From Devosia neptuniae (lineage in GTDB: Bacteria > Pseudomonadota > Alphaproteobacteria > Rhizobiales > Devosiaceae), in contig NZ_CP104965.1 in NCBI RefSeq assembly GCF_025452235.1, forward strand, positions 2,848,501-2,912,500: a stretch of DNA of 64,000 nucleotides, given 5' to 3'. Positions 43,869 through 52,116 of this stretch are shown here, piece by piece. A program made the position numbers and the translations under genes. The notes under the pieces are model-generated. The model saw only the letters and a list, made by a program, of their open reading frames with translations, made no database searches and was not told the origin of the DNA. Each line of letters starts with the position of its first letter. The stretch's first letter is position 1.

Positions 43869-45080
43869 TTACGCCATGGCCTTCTGCAGGTTCTGGTCGA
43901 TCGCGTCGAGGAAGCCGATGGTGGAGAGCCAAGGCTGATCGGGGCCGACGAGCAGGCTGAGGTCCTTGGTCATCTTGCCTTCTTCGATCGTGTCGACGGT
44001 GACTTTTTCCAGCGTCAGCGCGAACTTGGCCAGCGCCTCATTGTCGTCGAGCTTGGCGCGGTGGGCTAGGCCTCGGGTCCAGGCGAAGATCGAGGCGGTG
44101 GAATTGGTCGAGGTTTCCTTGCCCTGCTGGTGCTGGCGGTAGTGACGGGTCACCGTGCCGTGGGCGGCTTCGGCTTCCACGATCTTGCCATCGGGCGTGG
44201 CCAGAACCGAGGTCATCAGGCCCAGCGAGCCGAAGCCCTGCGCCACGATGTCGGACTGCACGTCGCCGTCATAGTTCTTGCAGGCCCAGACGTAGCCGCC
44301 GCTCCACTTGAGGGCCGAGGCGACCATGTCGTCGATCAGGCGGTGTTCGTACCAGATCTTCTTGGCTTCGAACTGTTCCTTGAACTCGGCCTCGTAGATC
44401 TCCTGGAAGATGTCCTTGAAGCGGCCGTCATAGGCCTTGAGAATGGTGTTCTTGGTGGACAGATACACCGGCACGCCGCGGGCGAGGCCGTAATTGAAGC
44501 TCGAATAGGCGAAGTCGCGGATCGAGTCGTCGAGGTTATACATGGCCATCGCAACGCCGGCGGCCGGAGCCTGGTAGACTTCGTGCTCGATGACCTTGCC
44601 GTCTTCGCCGGTGAACTTGATGGTGAGCGTGCCCTTGCCGGGGAACAGGAAATCGGTGGCGCGGTACTGATCGCCAAAGGCGTGGCGACCCACGATGATC
44701 GGCTGGGTCCAGCCGGGGACGAGGCGCGGCACGTTCTTGCAGATGATGGGCTCGCGGAAAATCACGCCGCCCAGAATGTTGCGGATGGTGCCGTTGGGCG
44801 ACTTCCACATCTTCTTGAGCTTGAATTCTTCGACGCGCTGCTCATCGGGGGTGATGGTGGCGCATTTGATGCCGACGCCGTGCTGCTGGATGGCGTGGGC
44901 GGCATCGACCGTGATCTGGTCATTGGTGGCGTCGCGGCTTTCCACCGACAGATCGTAATATTCGATGGGCAGGTCGAGATAGGGATGGATCAGCTTGTCC
45001 TTGATCGCCTGCCAGATGATGCGGGTCATTTCATCGCCGTCGAGATCGACGACCGGGTTGGCGACTTTGATCTTGCTCAT
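43869..45080 (-). CDS. icd: Isocitrate dehydrogenase (NADP+)
   Basis: The 403-residue TCA-cycle enzyme converts isocitrate to 2-oxoglutarate. It belongs to the eukaryote-like dimeric NADP-IDH type: [58 protein letters not shown], and [20 protein letters not shown] near the metal site. Length is normal for the type. Transcribed alone, divergent from marR. Confidence 0.97.
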   Translation of the reverse strand: MSKIKVANPVVDLDGDEMTRIIWQAIKDKLIHPYLDLPIEYYDLSVESRDATNDQITVDAAHAIQQHGVGIKCATITPDEQRVEEFKLKKMWKSPNGTIRNILGGVIFREPIICKNVPRLVPGWTQPIIVGRHAFGDQYRATDFLFPGKGTLTIKFTGEDGKVIEHEVYQAPAAGVAMAMYNLDDSIRDFAYSSFNYGLARGVPVYLSTKNTILKAYDGRFKDIFQEIYEAEFKEQFEAKKIWYEHRLIDDMVASALKWSGGYVWACKNYDGDVQSDIVAQGFGSLGLMTSVLATPDGKIVEAEAAHGTVTRHYRQHQQGKETSTNSTASIFAWTRGLAHRAKLDDNEALAKFALTLEKVTVDTIEEGKMTKDLSLLVGPDQPWLSTIGFLDAIDQNLQKAMA

Positions 45081-45179
45081 CGGCTGGGCTCCCTTTGCCT
45101 ATGCAATATGGCCCGGTTTGGCCGGGCAGTTCATGGTGCGCCCCTATAGCATTGGCAGCCGGCAGCGCAAAGGCGCGTT

Positions 45180-45653
45180 ATGGCATGGGGGCTTGCCCAG
45201 CTTGACGCCGTGTATATGCACGACTATATCGCGGCGATGCAGGACGATTTTTCACAATGTCTGGTGCTCAATACGCGGATGGCGGCGCGCGCCATTACCC
45301 GGCGGGCCGACCGCAAGCTGCGCCCCTATGGCGTGACAGCGGCGCAGTTCACTATACTGACGTCGCTGCAGAGCCAGCCCGGCCTGTCGGTGACCGAGAT
45401 GGCGGACCGGATTGCGATGGACCGCACGACACTGTCGCGCAATCTCGACCTGCTTGAGACCAAGGGCGTCGTCATTTCGACACGCCCGTCCGGTGTGAAT
45501 GGCCGCGTCTGCGTGCTTACCGATGCGGGGCGGGAACTGGTTGCGCAGACCGTGCCGGTATGGCGGGCCTCGCAGGCCGAGTTGCGCGAAATACTCGTCC
45601 GCCCCGATTTCGCCGTGGTCATCACGGCACTGCAGCAACTTTCCCGGCTCTAG
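45180..45653 (+). CDS. MarR family transcriptional regulator
   Basis: The 157-residue winged-helix protein has VTAAQFTILTSLQSQPGLSV, MADRIAMDRTTLSRNLDLLE and the wing GVNGRVCVLTDAGRELV. MarR proteins bind palindromes near their own promoters. The start is unsure: ATG at 45180 has AAAGG upstream, but CGTGTATATGCACG, a near palindrome at 45206-45219, would then be inside the coding region, and an ATG at 45237 would put it upstream. It is followed 31 bases later by the fabF paralogue, a likely target. Confidence 0.82.
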   Translation: MAWGLAQLDAVYMHDYIAAMQDDFSQCLVLNTRMAARAITRRADRKLRPYGVTAAQFTILTSLQSQPGLSVTEMADRIAMDRTTLSRNLDLLETKGVVISTRPSGVNGRVCVLTDAGRELVAQTVPVWRASQAELREILVRPDFAVVITALQQLSRL

Positions 45654-45684
45654 GCCGGACACAATCGCAACCCAAGGAGACAGA

Positions 45685-46965
45685 ATGCTGAAACCCGATC
45701 CCGCCGATCCCATTGTCGTCACCGGCATGGGCGCCGTGAGCCCGATGGGCGTAGGGGTGGAAACGCTCTGGACGCGATTGGTGGCTGGCGAGAGCGGGGT
45801 GGTCCGCAATGACCGCTTCGACACGACTGGCTTCACCTCGGGCATTGCGGGCCTGGTGCCCAGCAAGGCCGATGTGCCGCATGGTTTCGATCCCGCCGAT
45901 TTCATCGACGGCAAGGAAATCAAGAAGATGGACCTGTTCATCCAGTATGGCATCGGCGCCGCTGCCGAGGCGCTGAACCAGGCTGGCTGGCATCCGACTT
46001 CCCCCGAAGATCAGGCCGCGACCGCCACCATTATCGGTTCGGGCGTCGGCGGATCGCCGGTGATGGCGCGGGCCGTCGAGATCATCCAGGAAAAAGGCCC
46101 GCGGCGGCTCTCGCCGTTCACCGTGCCGTCCTTTCTCGCCAATCTGGCAGCCGGCTGGATTTCGATTCTGCATGGCTTCAAGGGCCCGATCGGCGCCCCG
46201 GTGACGGCCTGTGCGGCTTCGGCCCAGGCCATTGGCGATGGTATGCGCCTGATCATGACCGGCGAGGCCGAAGTGGCCGTCGTAGGCGGCGCCGAAGGAT
46301 CGGTCGATCCCATCTCCATCGGCGGCTTCGGCGCCTCGCGCGCCCTGACCTCCTCGCATAATGACGCGCCGCATCTGGCCTCGCGCCCGTTCGACAAGGG
46401 CCATGACGGCTTCGTGCTGGCCGAAGGCGCTGCCGTGCTGGTCATCGAAAAGCTCAGCCATGCCAAGGCGCGTGGCGCGATCCCGCTGGCGATTCTGGCG
46501 GGTTACGGCACTTCTGCCGACGCCTATCACCTGACGGCGGGCTCGCCGGATGGTGCCGGCGCGCAGGTCGCCATGCGCAATTCGCTGAAGATGGCCGGGC
46601 TTGAGCCCAGCCAGATCGGCTATGTCAACGCGCATGCCACCTCCACTCAGGTGGGCGACAATGCCGAAATTGCCGGGATCACCGCGGTGTTCCCCGGCCG
46701 CGGCAAGGATCTTGCCGTGTCCTCGACCAAGTCGGCCACCGGCCACATGCTGGGTGCTGCTGGCGCAGTCGAGGCGATCATCTCGGTTCAGGCGTTGCGC
46801 ACTGGCATCCTGCCGCCAACGATCAATCTCGAAGACCCCGAGGAAGTGGCCGATATTTTCGACCTCGTGCCCAAGGTCGCCAAGCCCAAGGCCATCGACT
46901 ACGCGCTGTCCAATTCCTTTGGCTTTGGCGGCGTCAATGCCAGCCTGGTGTTTGCGCGTATCTAA
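45685..46965 (+). CDS. Beta-ketoacyl-ACP synthase II (FabF paralogue)
   Basis: The 426-residue condensing enzyme has the active-site Cys in APVTACAASAQAIGDGM and the two catalytic His in NAHATSTQVGDNAE and KSATGHMLGAAGAVEAI, plus the Gly-rich SNSFGFGGVNASLVF end. It elongates acyl-ACP in fatty-acid synthesis. It lies outside a fab operon and behind a marR gene, so it is probably a second, regulated copy. The RBS AAGGAG is strong. Confidence 0.9.
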   Translation: MLKPDPADPIVVTGMGAVSPMGVGVETLWTRLVAGESGVVRNDRFDTTGFTSGIAGLVPSKADVPHGFDPADFIDGKEIKKMDLFIQYGIGAAAEALNQAGWHPTSPEDQAATATIIGSGVGGSPVMARAVEIIQEKGPRRLSPFTVPSFLANLAAGWISILHGFKGPIGAPVTACAASAQAIGDGMRLIMTGEAEVAVVGGAEGSVDPISIGGFGASRALTSSHNDAPHLASRPFDKGHDGFVLAEGAAVLVIEKLSHAKARGAIPLAILAGYGTSADAYHLTAGSPDGAGAQVAMRNSLKMAGLEPSQIGYVNAHATSTQVGDNAEIAGITAVFPGRGKDLAVSSTKSATGHMLGAAGAVEAIISVQALRTGILPPTINLEDPEEVADIFDLVPKVAKPKAIDYALSNSFGFGGVNASLVFARI

Positions 46966-47408
46966 CGCGGGTCGTTTCGCTCCCGATAGGTCTGGTGCCG
47001 TGGCAGGTGATCTGCCACCAGGTCCCAGGTCTGTTGGGAGCGAGCGAAAATCAGCTGATTGGGATCAAACCACTGATTCTGCCCGGCAAAGAAGCCGACC
47101 GGCAGCATGCGCACATCCGGCGCCCGCGAGGATTGTCCGTAGAGCGGGGTGCCGCAGACGGGACAAAAATGTCGGGTGAAGATCGCACCGGAATCGGCGG
47201 GCCGCGCGAAATTCGCCGTTGCTCCGGCCAGGGTAACAGCCTCGGCTGATACCAGCGCCACCGTGGAATGGCCGGTGCCGGTGGCGCGCTGACAATCCAG
47301 ACACGAACAGACCAGCATCGACAGCACGCGGCCGCGCAGCGTCATTACCACGGCGCCGCACGCGCAGGCGGCGGTCACATCCACCATGAGCCGATCGGGC
47401 TTGTTCAT
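46962..47408 (-). CDS. GFA family protein
   Basis: The 148-residue zinc protein has ACACGAVVMTLRG, CSCLDCQRATGTGHS and FCPVCGTPLYGQS, the GFA/Mss4-like cysteine set. Function unknown beyond the family name. It overlaps the fabF stop by four bases tail to tail. The start at 47408 (MNKPDRLMVDV) was preferred to a longer frame, but its RBS is weak. It is only distantly similar to the GFA gene at 3021. Confidence 0.8.
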   Translation of the reverse strand: MNKPDRLMVDVTAACACGAVVMTLRGRVLSMLVCSCLDCQRATGTGHSTVALVSAEAVTLAGATANFARPADSGAIFTRHFCPVCGTPLYGQSSRAPDVRMLPVGFFAGQNQWFDPNQLIFARSQQTWDLVADHLPRHQTYRERNDPR

Positions 47409-47511
47409 GCCGCAGAAGCTTGCACGGCCCGCCTGTTGCGGCAAGGCGCGGCTCTTGCCTTTGTGAACGAGCTTGGCAAGAGTGCGCGCGCCAAAGCTGG
47501 AGGACGCAAAT

Positions 47512-48087
47512 TTGCACCCGGACTATCCGCTTGAAACGGCGCGGTTGCGACTGCGTCCCTTCACGCGCGGCGACGTCGACGCCGTGTTCGACTATCGCCG
47601 GCGCGAAGATGTCGCACGTTATCTGTTCGACGTGCCGCTGAGCCGGGAGGAATGCGCGCTGGCGGTACAGCAGCGCATCGGCCAGGTGGCGCTGGAGGCC
47701 GACGATGACAAGATCATCCTGGGCGTGGAGCTGGCGGACGAGGGCGCGCTGATCGGCGAGGTTTCGCTGATCCTGCGTAATCTCGACGCGCGGCAGGGCG
47801 AAATCGGCTGGATTTTTCATCCCGATTATCAGGGACATGGCTATGCGACCGAAGCGGCGGTGGCCTTGCTGGACCTGGCGTTCAAGGACGGCGAAATTCA
47901 CCGGGTCATGGCGCGCTGTGATGCCCGGAACAGTGCTTCCGCCAAGTTGATGGAGCGGTTGGGCATGCGCCGTGAAGCACATTTCCGCGAGCACGCCCTG
48001 TTCAAGGGCGAGTGGGACGAGGAATTTGTCTATGCCATTCTGGAGACGGAATGGCCAGAAAAACGCTATATTTTCTTCGCTCGTTGA
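47512..48087 (+). CDS. GNAT family N-acetyltransferase
   Basis: The 191-residue protein begins HPDYPLETARLRLRPFTRGD, the opening of RimJ/RimL-type GNATs, and has the acetyl-CoA loop region GWIFHPDYQGHGYATEA. A TTG start at 47512 is chosen because GGAGG lies eight bases before it. The C-terminal REHALFKGEWDEEFVYAIL is shared with the next gene, pointing to duplication. The target amine is unknown. Confidence 0.83.
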   Translation: MHPDYPLETARLRLRPFTRGDVDAVFDYRRREDVARYLFDVPLSREECALAVQQRIGQVALEADDDKIILGVELADEGALIGEVSLILRNLDARQGEIGWIFHPDYQGHGYATEAAVALLDLAFKDGEIHRVMARCDARNSASAKLMERLGMRREAHFREHALFKGEWDEEFVYAILETEWPEKRYIFFAR

Positions 48088-48286
48088 TTCAGGTTTGCCG
48101 TCGCAATCTCTTGATATAACTCGATTTTGGCAGGTTGAGTTGGCCGGTCGCCGCTTGCTCGCAGCTCGGCGCCATCATCCGAAATCGTTCCCGGCGCTGG
48201 GGTAGAATATTTCTCTGGCTGGCAGGAACGTCTCGGACTCCCCTCGCGTTGAGTTTTCGCAATGCCCAGCGGGAGGGAGCGCAATC

Positions 48287-48883
48287 ATGTCGTCACTGAG
48301 TCTGCCCATCGAAACCGAGCGGTTGACCCTTCGTACCTTTGAACGAGGGGATTTGGAGTCGCTCAACGCCTATTTGTCGCTGCCTGCGGCACAGCGTTAT
48401 GCAGTCAGCAAGGCACGGGACAAGAATGAGGTGGCTCGGGCGCTCGAGGTGATGCGCAGTCATGTCAGCCTGCAGCGGCCGGGCGACACGCTAACCTTGG
48501 CCATGGTGCGCAAGGGCGACAAGCAATTGATTGGGCATGTGTCGCTGCATTGGTCCGATGCCACGGCGGGGCAGGGCGAAGTGCGCTTCGTGATCAATCC
48601 GAGCTATTCGGGACAGGGCTTTGCCTGCGAGGCGCTGGGTGCGCTGTTCGACCTGGCCTTTGAGCACTTCCGCATCCATCGCGTCTTTGCACGCTGCGAC
48701 GGTCGCAATCACCATTCCATCAAGCTGATGCAGAGCATGGGCATGCGGCTCGAGGCACATTACCGCGAACATGCCCTGTTCCAGGGCGAATGGGACGAGG
48801 AATTGCATTTTGCCATGCTGGATCGGGAATGGAACCGACCGAGCAAAGTGCGGGAATTGCCGCAGCGGCATCGCGTCGCCTGA
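48287..48883 (+). CDS. GNAT family N-acetyltransferase
   Basis: The 198-residue protein starts SLPIETERLTLRTFERGDLE and has the acetyl-CoA binding VINPSYSGQGFACEAL and the C-terminal REHALFQGEWDEELHFAML. It is a paralogue of the preceding GNAT with about one third to one half of residues alike by eye. A GGGAGGGAG run lies upstream of the ATG. The gap between the two (about 200 bases) holds no recognised feature. Confidence 0.84.
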   Translation: MSSLSLPIETERLTLRTFERGDLESLNAYLSLPAAQRYAVSKARDKNEVARALEVMRSHVSLQRPGDTLTLAMVRKGDKQLIGHVSLHWSDATAGQGEVRFVINPSYSGQGFACEALGALFDLAFEHFRIHRVFARCDGRNHHSIKLMQSMGMRLEAHYREHALFQGEWDEELHFAMLDREWNRPSKVRELPQRHRVA

Positions 48884-48939
48884 TTTGCATCCGGCCCGGC
48901 AAATGCGATATGTGCGCCTGACTTCACGGATTGGGCGCC

Positions 48940-49743
48940 ATGGCCGGTACGGATTCTTCGAAACAACCCACGCTTGCGCCGACCCCGGCGATCATCCTGT
49001 GCGAACCGCAGCTGGGTGAGAATATCGGCACGGCGGCGCGCGCCATGGCCAATTTCGGGCTCTGGGATTTGCGCCTGGTGCGGCCGCGCGATGGTTGGCC
49101 CAATGAAAAGGCCATCAATGCCGCCTCCCGCGCCGATCATGTGATCGAGCGGGTGCGGGTATTCGAAACGCTGGAAGAAGCGATTGCCGACCTGACGCTG
49201 GTCTACGCCACCACCGCCCGCTCGCGCGATATGCAGAAGACTGTGCTGGGACCCGAAGAGGCAGCAACCAATCTGGCTGCCCAGATCGGTTCGGGCCGTC
49301 CGGCTGGCCTGTTATTCGGGCGCGAGCGCTGGGGCCTGCTGAACGAGGAAGTGGCGCTGGCCGATGCCATTGTCACCCTGCCGGTGGAGCCGGCCTTTGC
49401 CTCGCTCAATATCGCCCAAGCCGTGTTGCTGCTGTCTTATGAATATCGCCGCCACAGCGAAGCCGGCGCGGCCCTGCCATTCTCCGACGCCCTGGCAGAA
49501 GTCGCGCCGCGCGAAGAGCTTGTGGGCCTTTTCGGACATCTTGAATCCACTCTGGACCAGTCCGGTTTCTTCACCGCCCCCGACAAGCGTCCGACCGTGG
49601 TCAACAATCTGCGCACCATGCTGGAGCGCGGCAAATTCACCAGCCAGGAAATCCGCACCTTGCGCGGGGTGATTTCCTCGATTGACCGGCGCCACCAGCG
49701 GCCAAATCCCAATCGGCAGAAGCCGGGCAGCAACACGGACTGA
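48940..49743 (+). CDS. trmJ: RNA methyltransferase, TrmH family (TrmJ-like)
   Basis: The 267-residue SPOUT enzyme has PAIILCEPQLGENIGTAARA, GLLFGRERWGLLNEEV and the AdoMet knot FASLNIAQAVLLLSYEYRR. TrmJ methylates the 2'-hydroxyl of position 32 in tRNAs. Its C-terminal extension (GFFTAPDKRPTVVNNLRTML) is typical. The ATG at 48940 is preferred to a TTG nine bases upstream. Confidence 0.87.
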   Translation: MAGTDSSKQPTLAPTPAIILCEPQLGENIGTAARAMANFGLWDLRLVRPRDGWPNEKAINAASRADHVIERVRVFETLEEAIADLTLVYATTARSRDMQKTVLGPEEAATNLAAQIGSGRPAGLLFGRERWGLLNEEVALADAIVTLPVEPAFASLNIAQAVLLLSYEYRRHSEAGAALPFSDALAEVAPREELVGLFGHLESTLDQSGFFTAPDKRPTVVNNLRTMLERGKFTSQEIRTLRGVISSIDRRHQRPNPNRQKPGSNTD

Positions 49744-49818
49744 TAAAGCACGCAGGCGAACCGAATTTACCCGTTCCGCCTTTGACTGCGACACTTTGTC
49801 ATGCGATCTGCTTGCCCC

Positions 49819-51057
49819 ATGAGCACGCCCGCCCCGCAAGACAAATCCCGCATCGCTTTCACCTATGTCGGTTTCCGCTTTTTCTGGCTGACCACGCTGC
49901 TGGTCAGCTTTGCGGTACAGATCATGTCGGTGTCGATCGCCTGGCAGATTTACGATGTCACCGGCAATGCCTTCCTGCTGGGGCTGGTGGGCCTGTGCCT
50001 GTTCCTGCCCGCGCTGCTGCTGATCCTGGTCACCGGGCTCACCGCCGACCGCTTGAACCGCCGCTTCATCATGGCAATCTGCCTCGGCGTCGAGCTGGTC
50101 TGCGCCATGGGCTTCCTGGTTTTCGTCAACGCGGAAGCCCATGAAGTCTGGCCGATTTTCGGTATTCTGATCGTTCTGGGCACGGCGCGCGCCTTCTGGG
50201 GCCCCGCTGCGCAGTCGCTGGCGCCCAACCTGGTGCCGCCCGAAGCCCTATCTAACGCCATCACCGTAAATGCCTCGGCCTGGCAGTTCGCCGCCATCAT
50301 GGGCCCCGCCGCCGGTGGCTTGCTCTACGGCCTCGGGCCTGCGGTGCCGTTCGCAACAGCCGGGGTGCTGCTGCTCGCCGCCGCCATCAGCGTATTGCTG
50401 ATCCCCAAGCCCGCGCAGCGGGAATCGCATCAGGCGACCAGTCTTGAGACCATGCTGGCCGGCTTCCGCTATATCTTCTCCAACAAGGTGGTGCTGGGCG
50501 CCATCTCGCTGGACATGTTCGCCGTGCTGATGGGCGGGGCCGTGGCGCTGCTGCCAGTCTATACCAAGGACATCCTGCATGCCGGCCCGCAGGAACTCGG
50601 GCTGCTGCGCGCCGCGCCGGGGATCGGCGCTATCGTCATGGCACTGTTCCTGACCCGTTTCCCGATTCGCAATCATGCAGGCAAAATCCTCTTCCTCTTT
50701 GTCGGGCTGTTCGGCGCTTTCACCGTAGTGTTCGGCCTCTCCAGCACCGTATGGATTTCCATTCCCGCGCTGGCGCTGGTGGGCGCCTCCGATATGGTCA
50801 GCGTCACCATTCGTGAGACGATCATGCAGCTTTGGACGCCCGAGGAAGTGCGCGGGCGGGTCAATGCGGTCAATTCGGTGTTTATCGGGGCTTCCAACGA
50901 ATTGGGCGAGTTCCGCGCCGGCACGGTGGCGCACCTGATTGGCCCGGTGCCTGCTGTGGCGCTGGGCGGGCTGGGGGCGATTGCCGTGGCGGTGATCTGG
51001 AGCCAGGTCTTCCCCGCGCTGCGCGAGCAGAAGACGCTCGACAAGAAAATGGCCTGA
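49819..51057 (+). CDS. MFS transporter (EntS/MFS_3-like)
   Basis: The 412-residue protein has twelve predicted membrane segments and the MFS_3 hallmarks FFWLTTLLVSFAVQIMSVSI, GLTADRLNRRF (the A-motif-like loop) and WTPEEVRGRVNAVNSVFIGA. The group exports siderophores or small drugs. The start may be 49801 or 49819; neither has a strong RBS. It is 171 bases upstream of rpsD, which has its own promoter. Confidence 0.84.
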   Translation: MSTPAPQDKSRIAFTYVGFRFFWLTTLLVSFAVQIMSVSIAWQIYDVTGNAFLLGLVGLCLFLPALLLILVTGLTADRLNRRFIMAICLGVELVCAMGFLVFVNAEAHEVWPIFGILIVLGTARAFWGPAAQSLAPNLVPPEALSNAITVNASAWQFAAIMGPAAGGLLYGLGPAVPFATAGVLLLAAAISVLLIPKPAQRESHQATSLETMLAGFRYIFSNKVVLGAISLDMFAVLMGGAVALLPVYTKDILHAGPQELGLLRAAPGIGAIVMALFLTRFPIRNHAGKILFLFVGLFGAFTVVFGLSSTVWISIPALALVGASDMVSVTIRETIMQLWTPEEVRGRVNAVNSVFIGASNELGEFRAGTVAHLIGPVPAVALGGLGAIAVAVIWSQVFPALREQKTLDKKMA

Positions 51058-51069
51058 GGCCCGCGCTGG

Positions 51070-51186
51070 CTTGACTCCTGGGCCGTCCAACTATATCACG
51101 CGGCCACCTATCGAGGCTTTCGAGCCTATAGGCGCACCCGGGATCTCCTGAATTTTTGGGGTCTGTCGGTCATCCCTCGGGATGGC
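51070..51186 (+). promoter_or_regulatory. rpsD promoter and structured leader
   Basis: CTTGAC (51070-51075) and CTATAT (51091-51096) match the alphaproteobacterial -35/-10 consensus with a 15-base spacer. The presumed leader has two hairpins: AGGCT-TTCG-AGCCT extended by CCTAT/ATAGG (51107-51132) and GTCATCCC/GGGATGGC (51169-51186). This could allow autogenous control by S4, which is inference. Confidence 0.45.
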
Positions 51187-51228
51187 AGAGGAGGGCGCGA
51201 TCCATTCACCTGTTAAGAAGGATACGCG

Positions 51229-51846
51229 ATGTCGAAGCGTCATTCAGTCAAGTACAAGATCGATCGCCGTCTTGGCGAAAATATCTGGGGCCGTCCGAAG
51301 TCCCCGCTCAACGCCCGTGCTTATGGCCCCGGCCAGCATGGTCAGCGCCGCAAGGGCAAGCTCTCGGACTACGGTCTGCAGCTGCGCGCCAAGCAGAAGC
51401 TCAAGGGCTATTACGGCTCGGTCACCGAAAAGGCGTTCAAGCGCCTCTATACCGAAGCTGCCCGCGTTAAGGGCGATACCGGTGAGAACCTGATCGGCCT
51501 GCTCGAGAGCCGTCTGGACGCGATCGTCTACCGCGCCAAGTTCGTTGCCACCGTGTTCGCTGCGCGCCAGTTCGTGTCGCATGGCCACATCCTGGTCAAT
51601 GGCAAGCGCGTCAATATCCCGTCCTACCAGGTCAAGGTCGGCGACAAGATCGAAGTGCGTGAGCGCTCCAAGCAGCTCGCCGTGCTGATCGAAGCCACCC
51701 AGCTGGCCGAGCGCGACGTTCCTGATTACGTCGAAGTCGACCACAACAAGATGACCGCCACCTTCGCCCGCGTTCCCGCGCTGTCGGACGTGCCGTACCC
51801 GGTCCAGATGGAACCGAACCTGGTCGTCGAATTCTACTCGCGCTAA
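51229..51846 (+). CDS. rpsD: 30S ribosomal protein S4
   Basis: The 205-residue primary 16S rRNA-binding protein starts [20 protein letters not shown] and has the S4 RNA-binding domain [15 protein letters not shown] and [20 protein letters not shown]. It nucleates small-subunit assembly. AAGGA precedes the ATG. It stands alone, as in most alphaproteobacteria, with its own promoter and a strong terminator. Confidence 0.98.
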   Translation: MSKRHSVKYKIDRRLGENIWGRPKSPLNARAYGPGQHGQRRKGKLSDYGLQLRAKQKLKGYYGSVTEKAFKRLYTEAARVKGDTGENLIGLLESRLDAIVYRAKFVATVFAARQFVSHGHILVNGKRVNIPSYQVKVGDKIEVRERSKQLAVLIEATQLAERDVPDYVEVDHNKMTATFARVPALSDVPYPVQMEPNLVVEFYSR

Positions 51847-51868
51847 GCGAAGCAGAATAACAGATTTG

Positions 51869-51899
51869 AAAAGGCCGCCCCTCGGGGCGGCCTTTTTTG
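51869..51899 (+). terminator. Terminator of rpsD
   Basis: AAGGCCGCCCC-TC-GGGGCGGCCTT followed by TTTTG, 23 bases after the rpsD stop; a textbook intrinsic terminator. Confidence 0.92.
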
Positions 51900-51957
51900 T
51901 TTTGGGCGTGTGGAAGGGCGACCCTGGTTGGTGCTGCCGCAAGGGGACAGACGCGGC

Positions 51958-52087
51958 ATCGGAGTACCCCCTCCTAGCCTCCCCCTGATAGGGGGAGGGA
52001 CCGCCTTGTGGTTAGAACTCGACCCTGCCCCAAGAGTGGAGAGATCCCTCCCCCTATCAGGGGGAGGCTAGGAGGGGGTACTCCGAT
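51958..52087. repeat. Perfect 43-bp inverted repeat (130 bp in all)
   Basis: The arms 51958-52000 and 52045-52087 are exact reverse complements, separated by 44 bases. Each arm also contains an internal palindrome, CCCCCTGATAGGGGG. The flanks are the rpsD terminator and the end of sbmA. The structure looks like a miniature mobile or palindromic intergenic element; there is no coding frame in it. Confidence 0.85.
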
Positions 52088-52116
52088 CTAGCCAGATTCA
52101 ACGAACCCCACCCATC

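Noticed and set aside
51847..52116. CRISPR-like repeats after rpsD
   Set aside because: The repeated blocks are inverted, not direct, and only two, so this is an inverted-repeat element and not an array.
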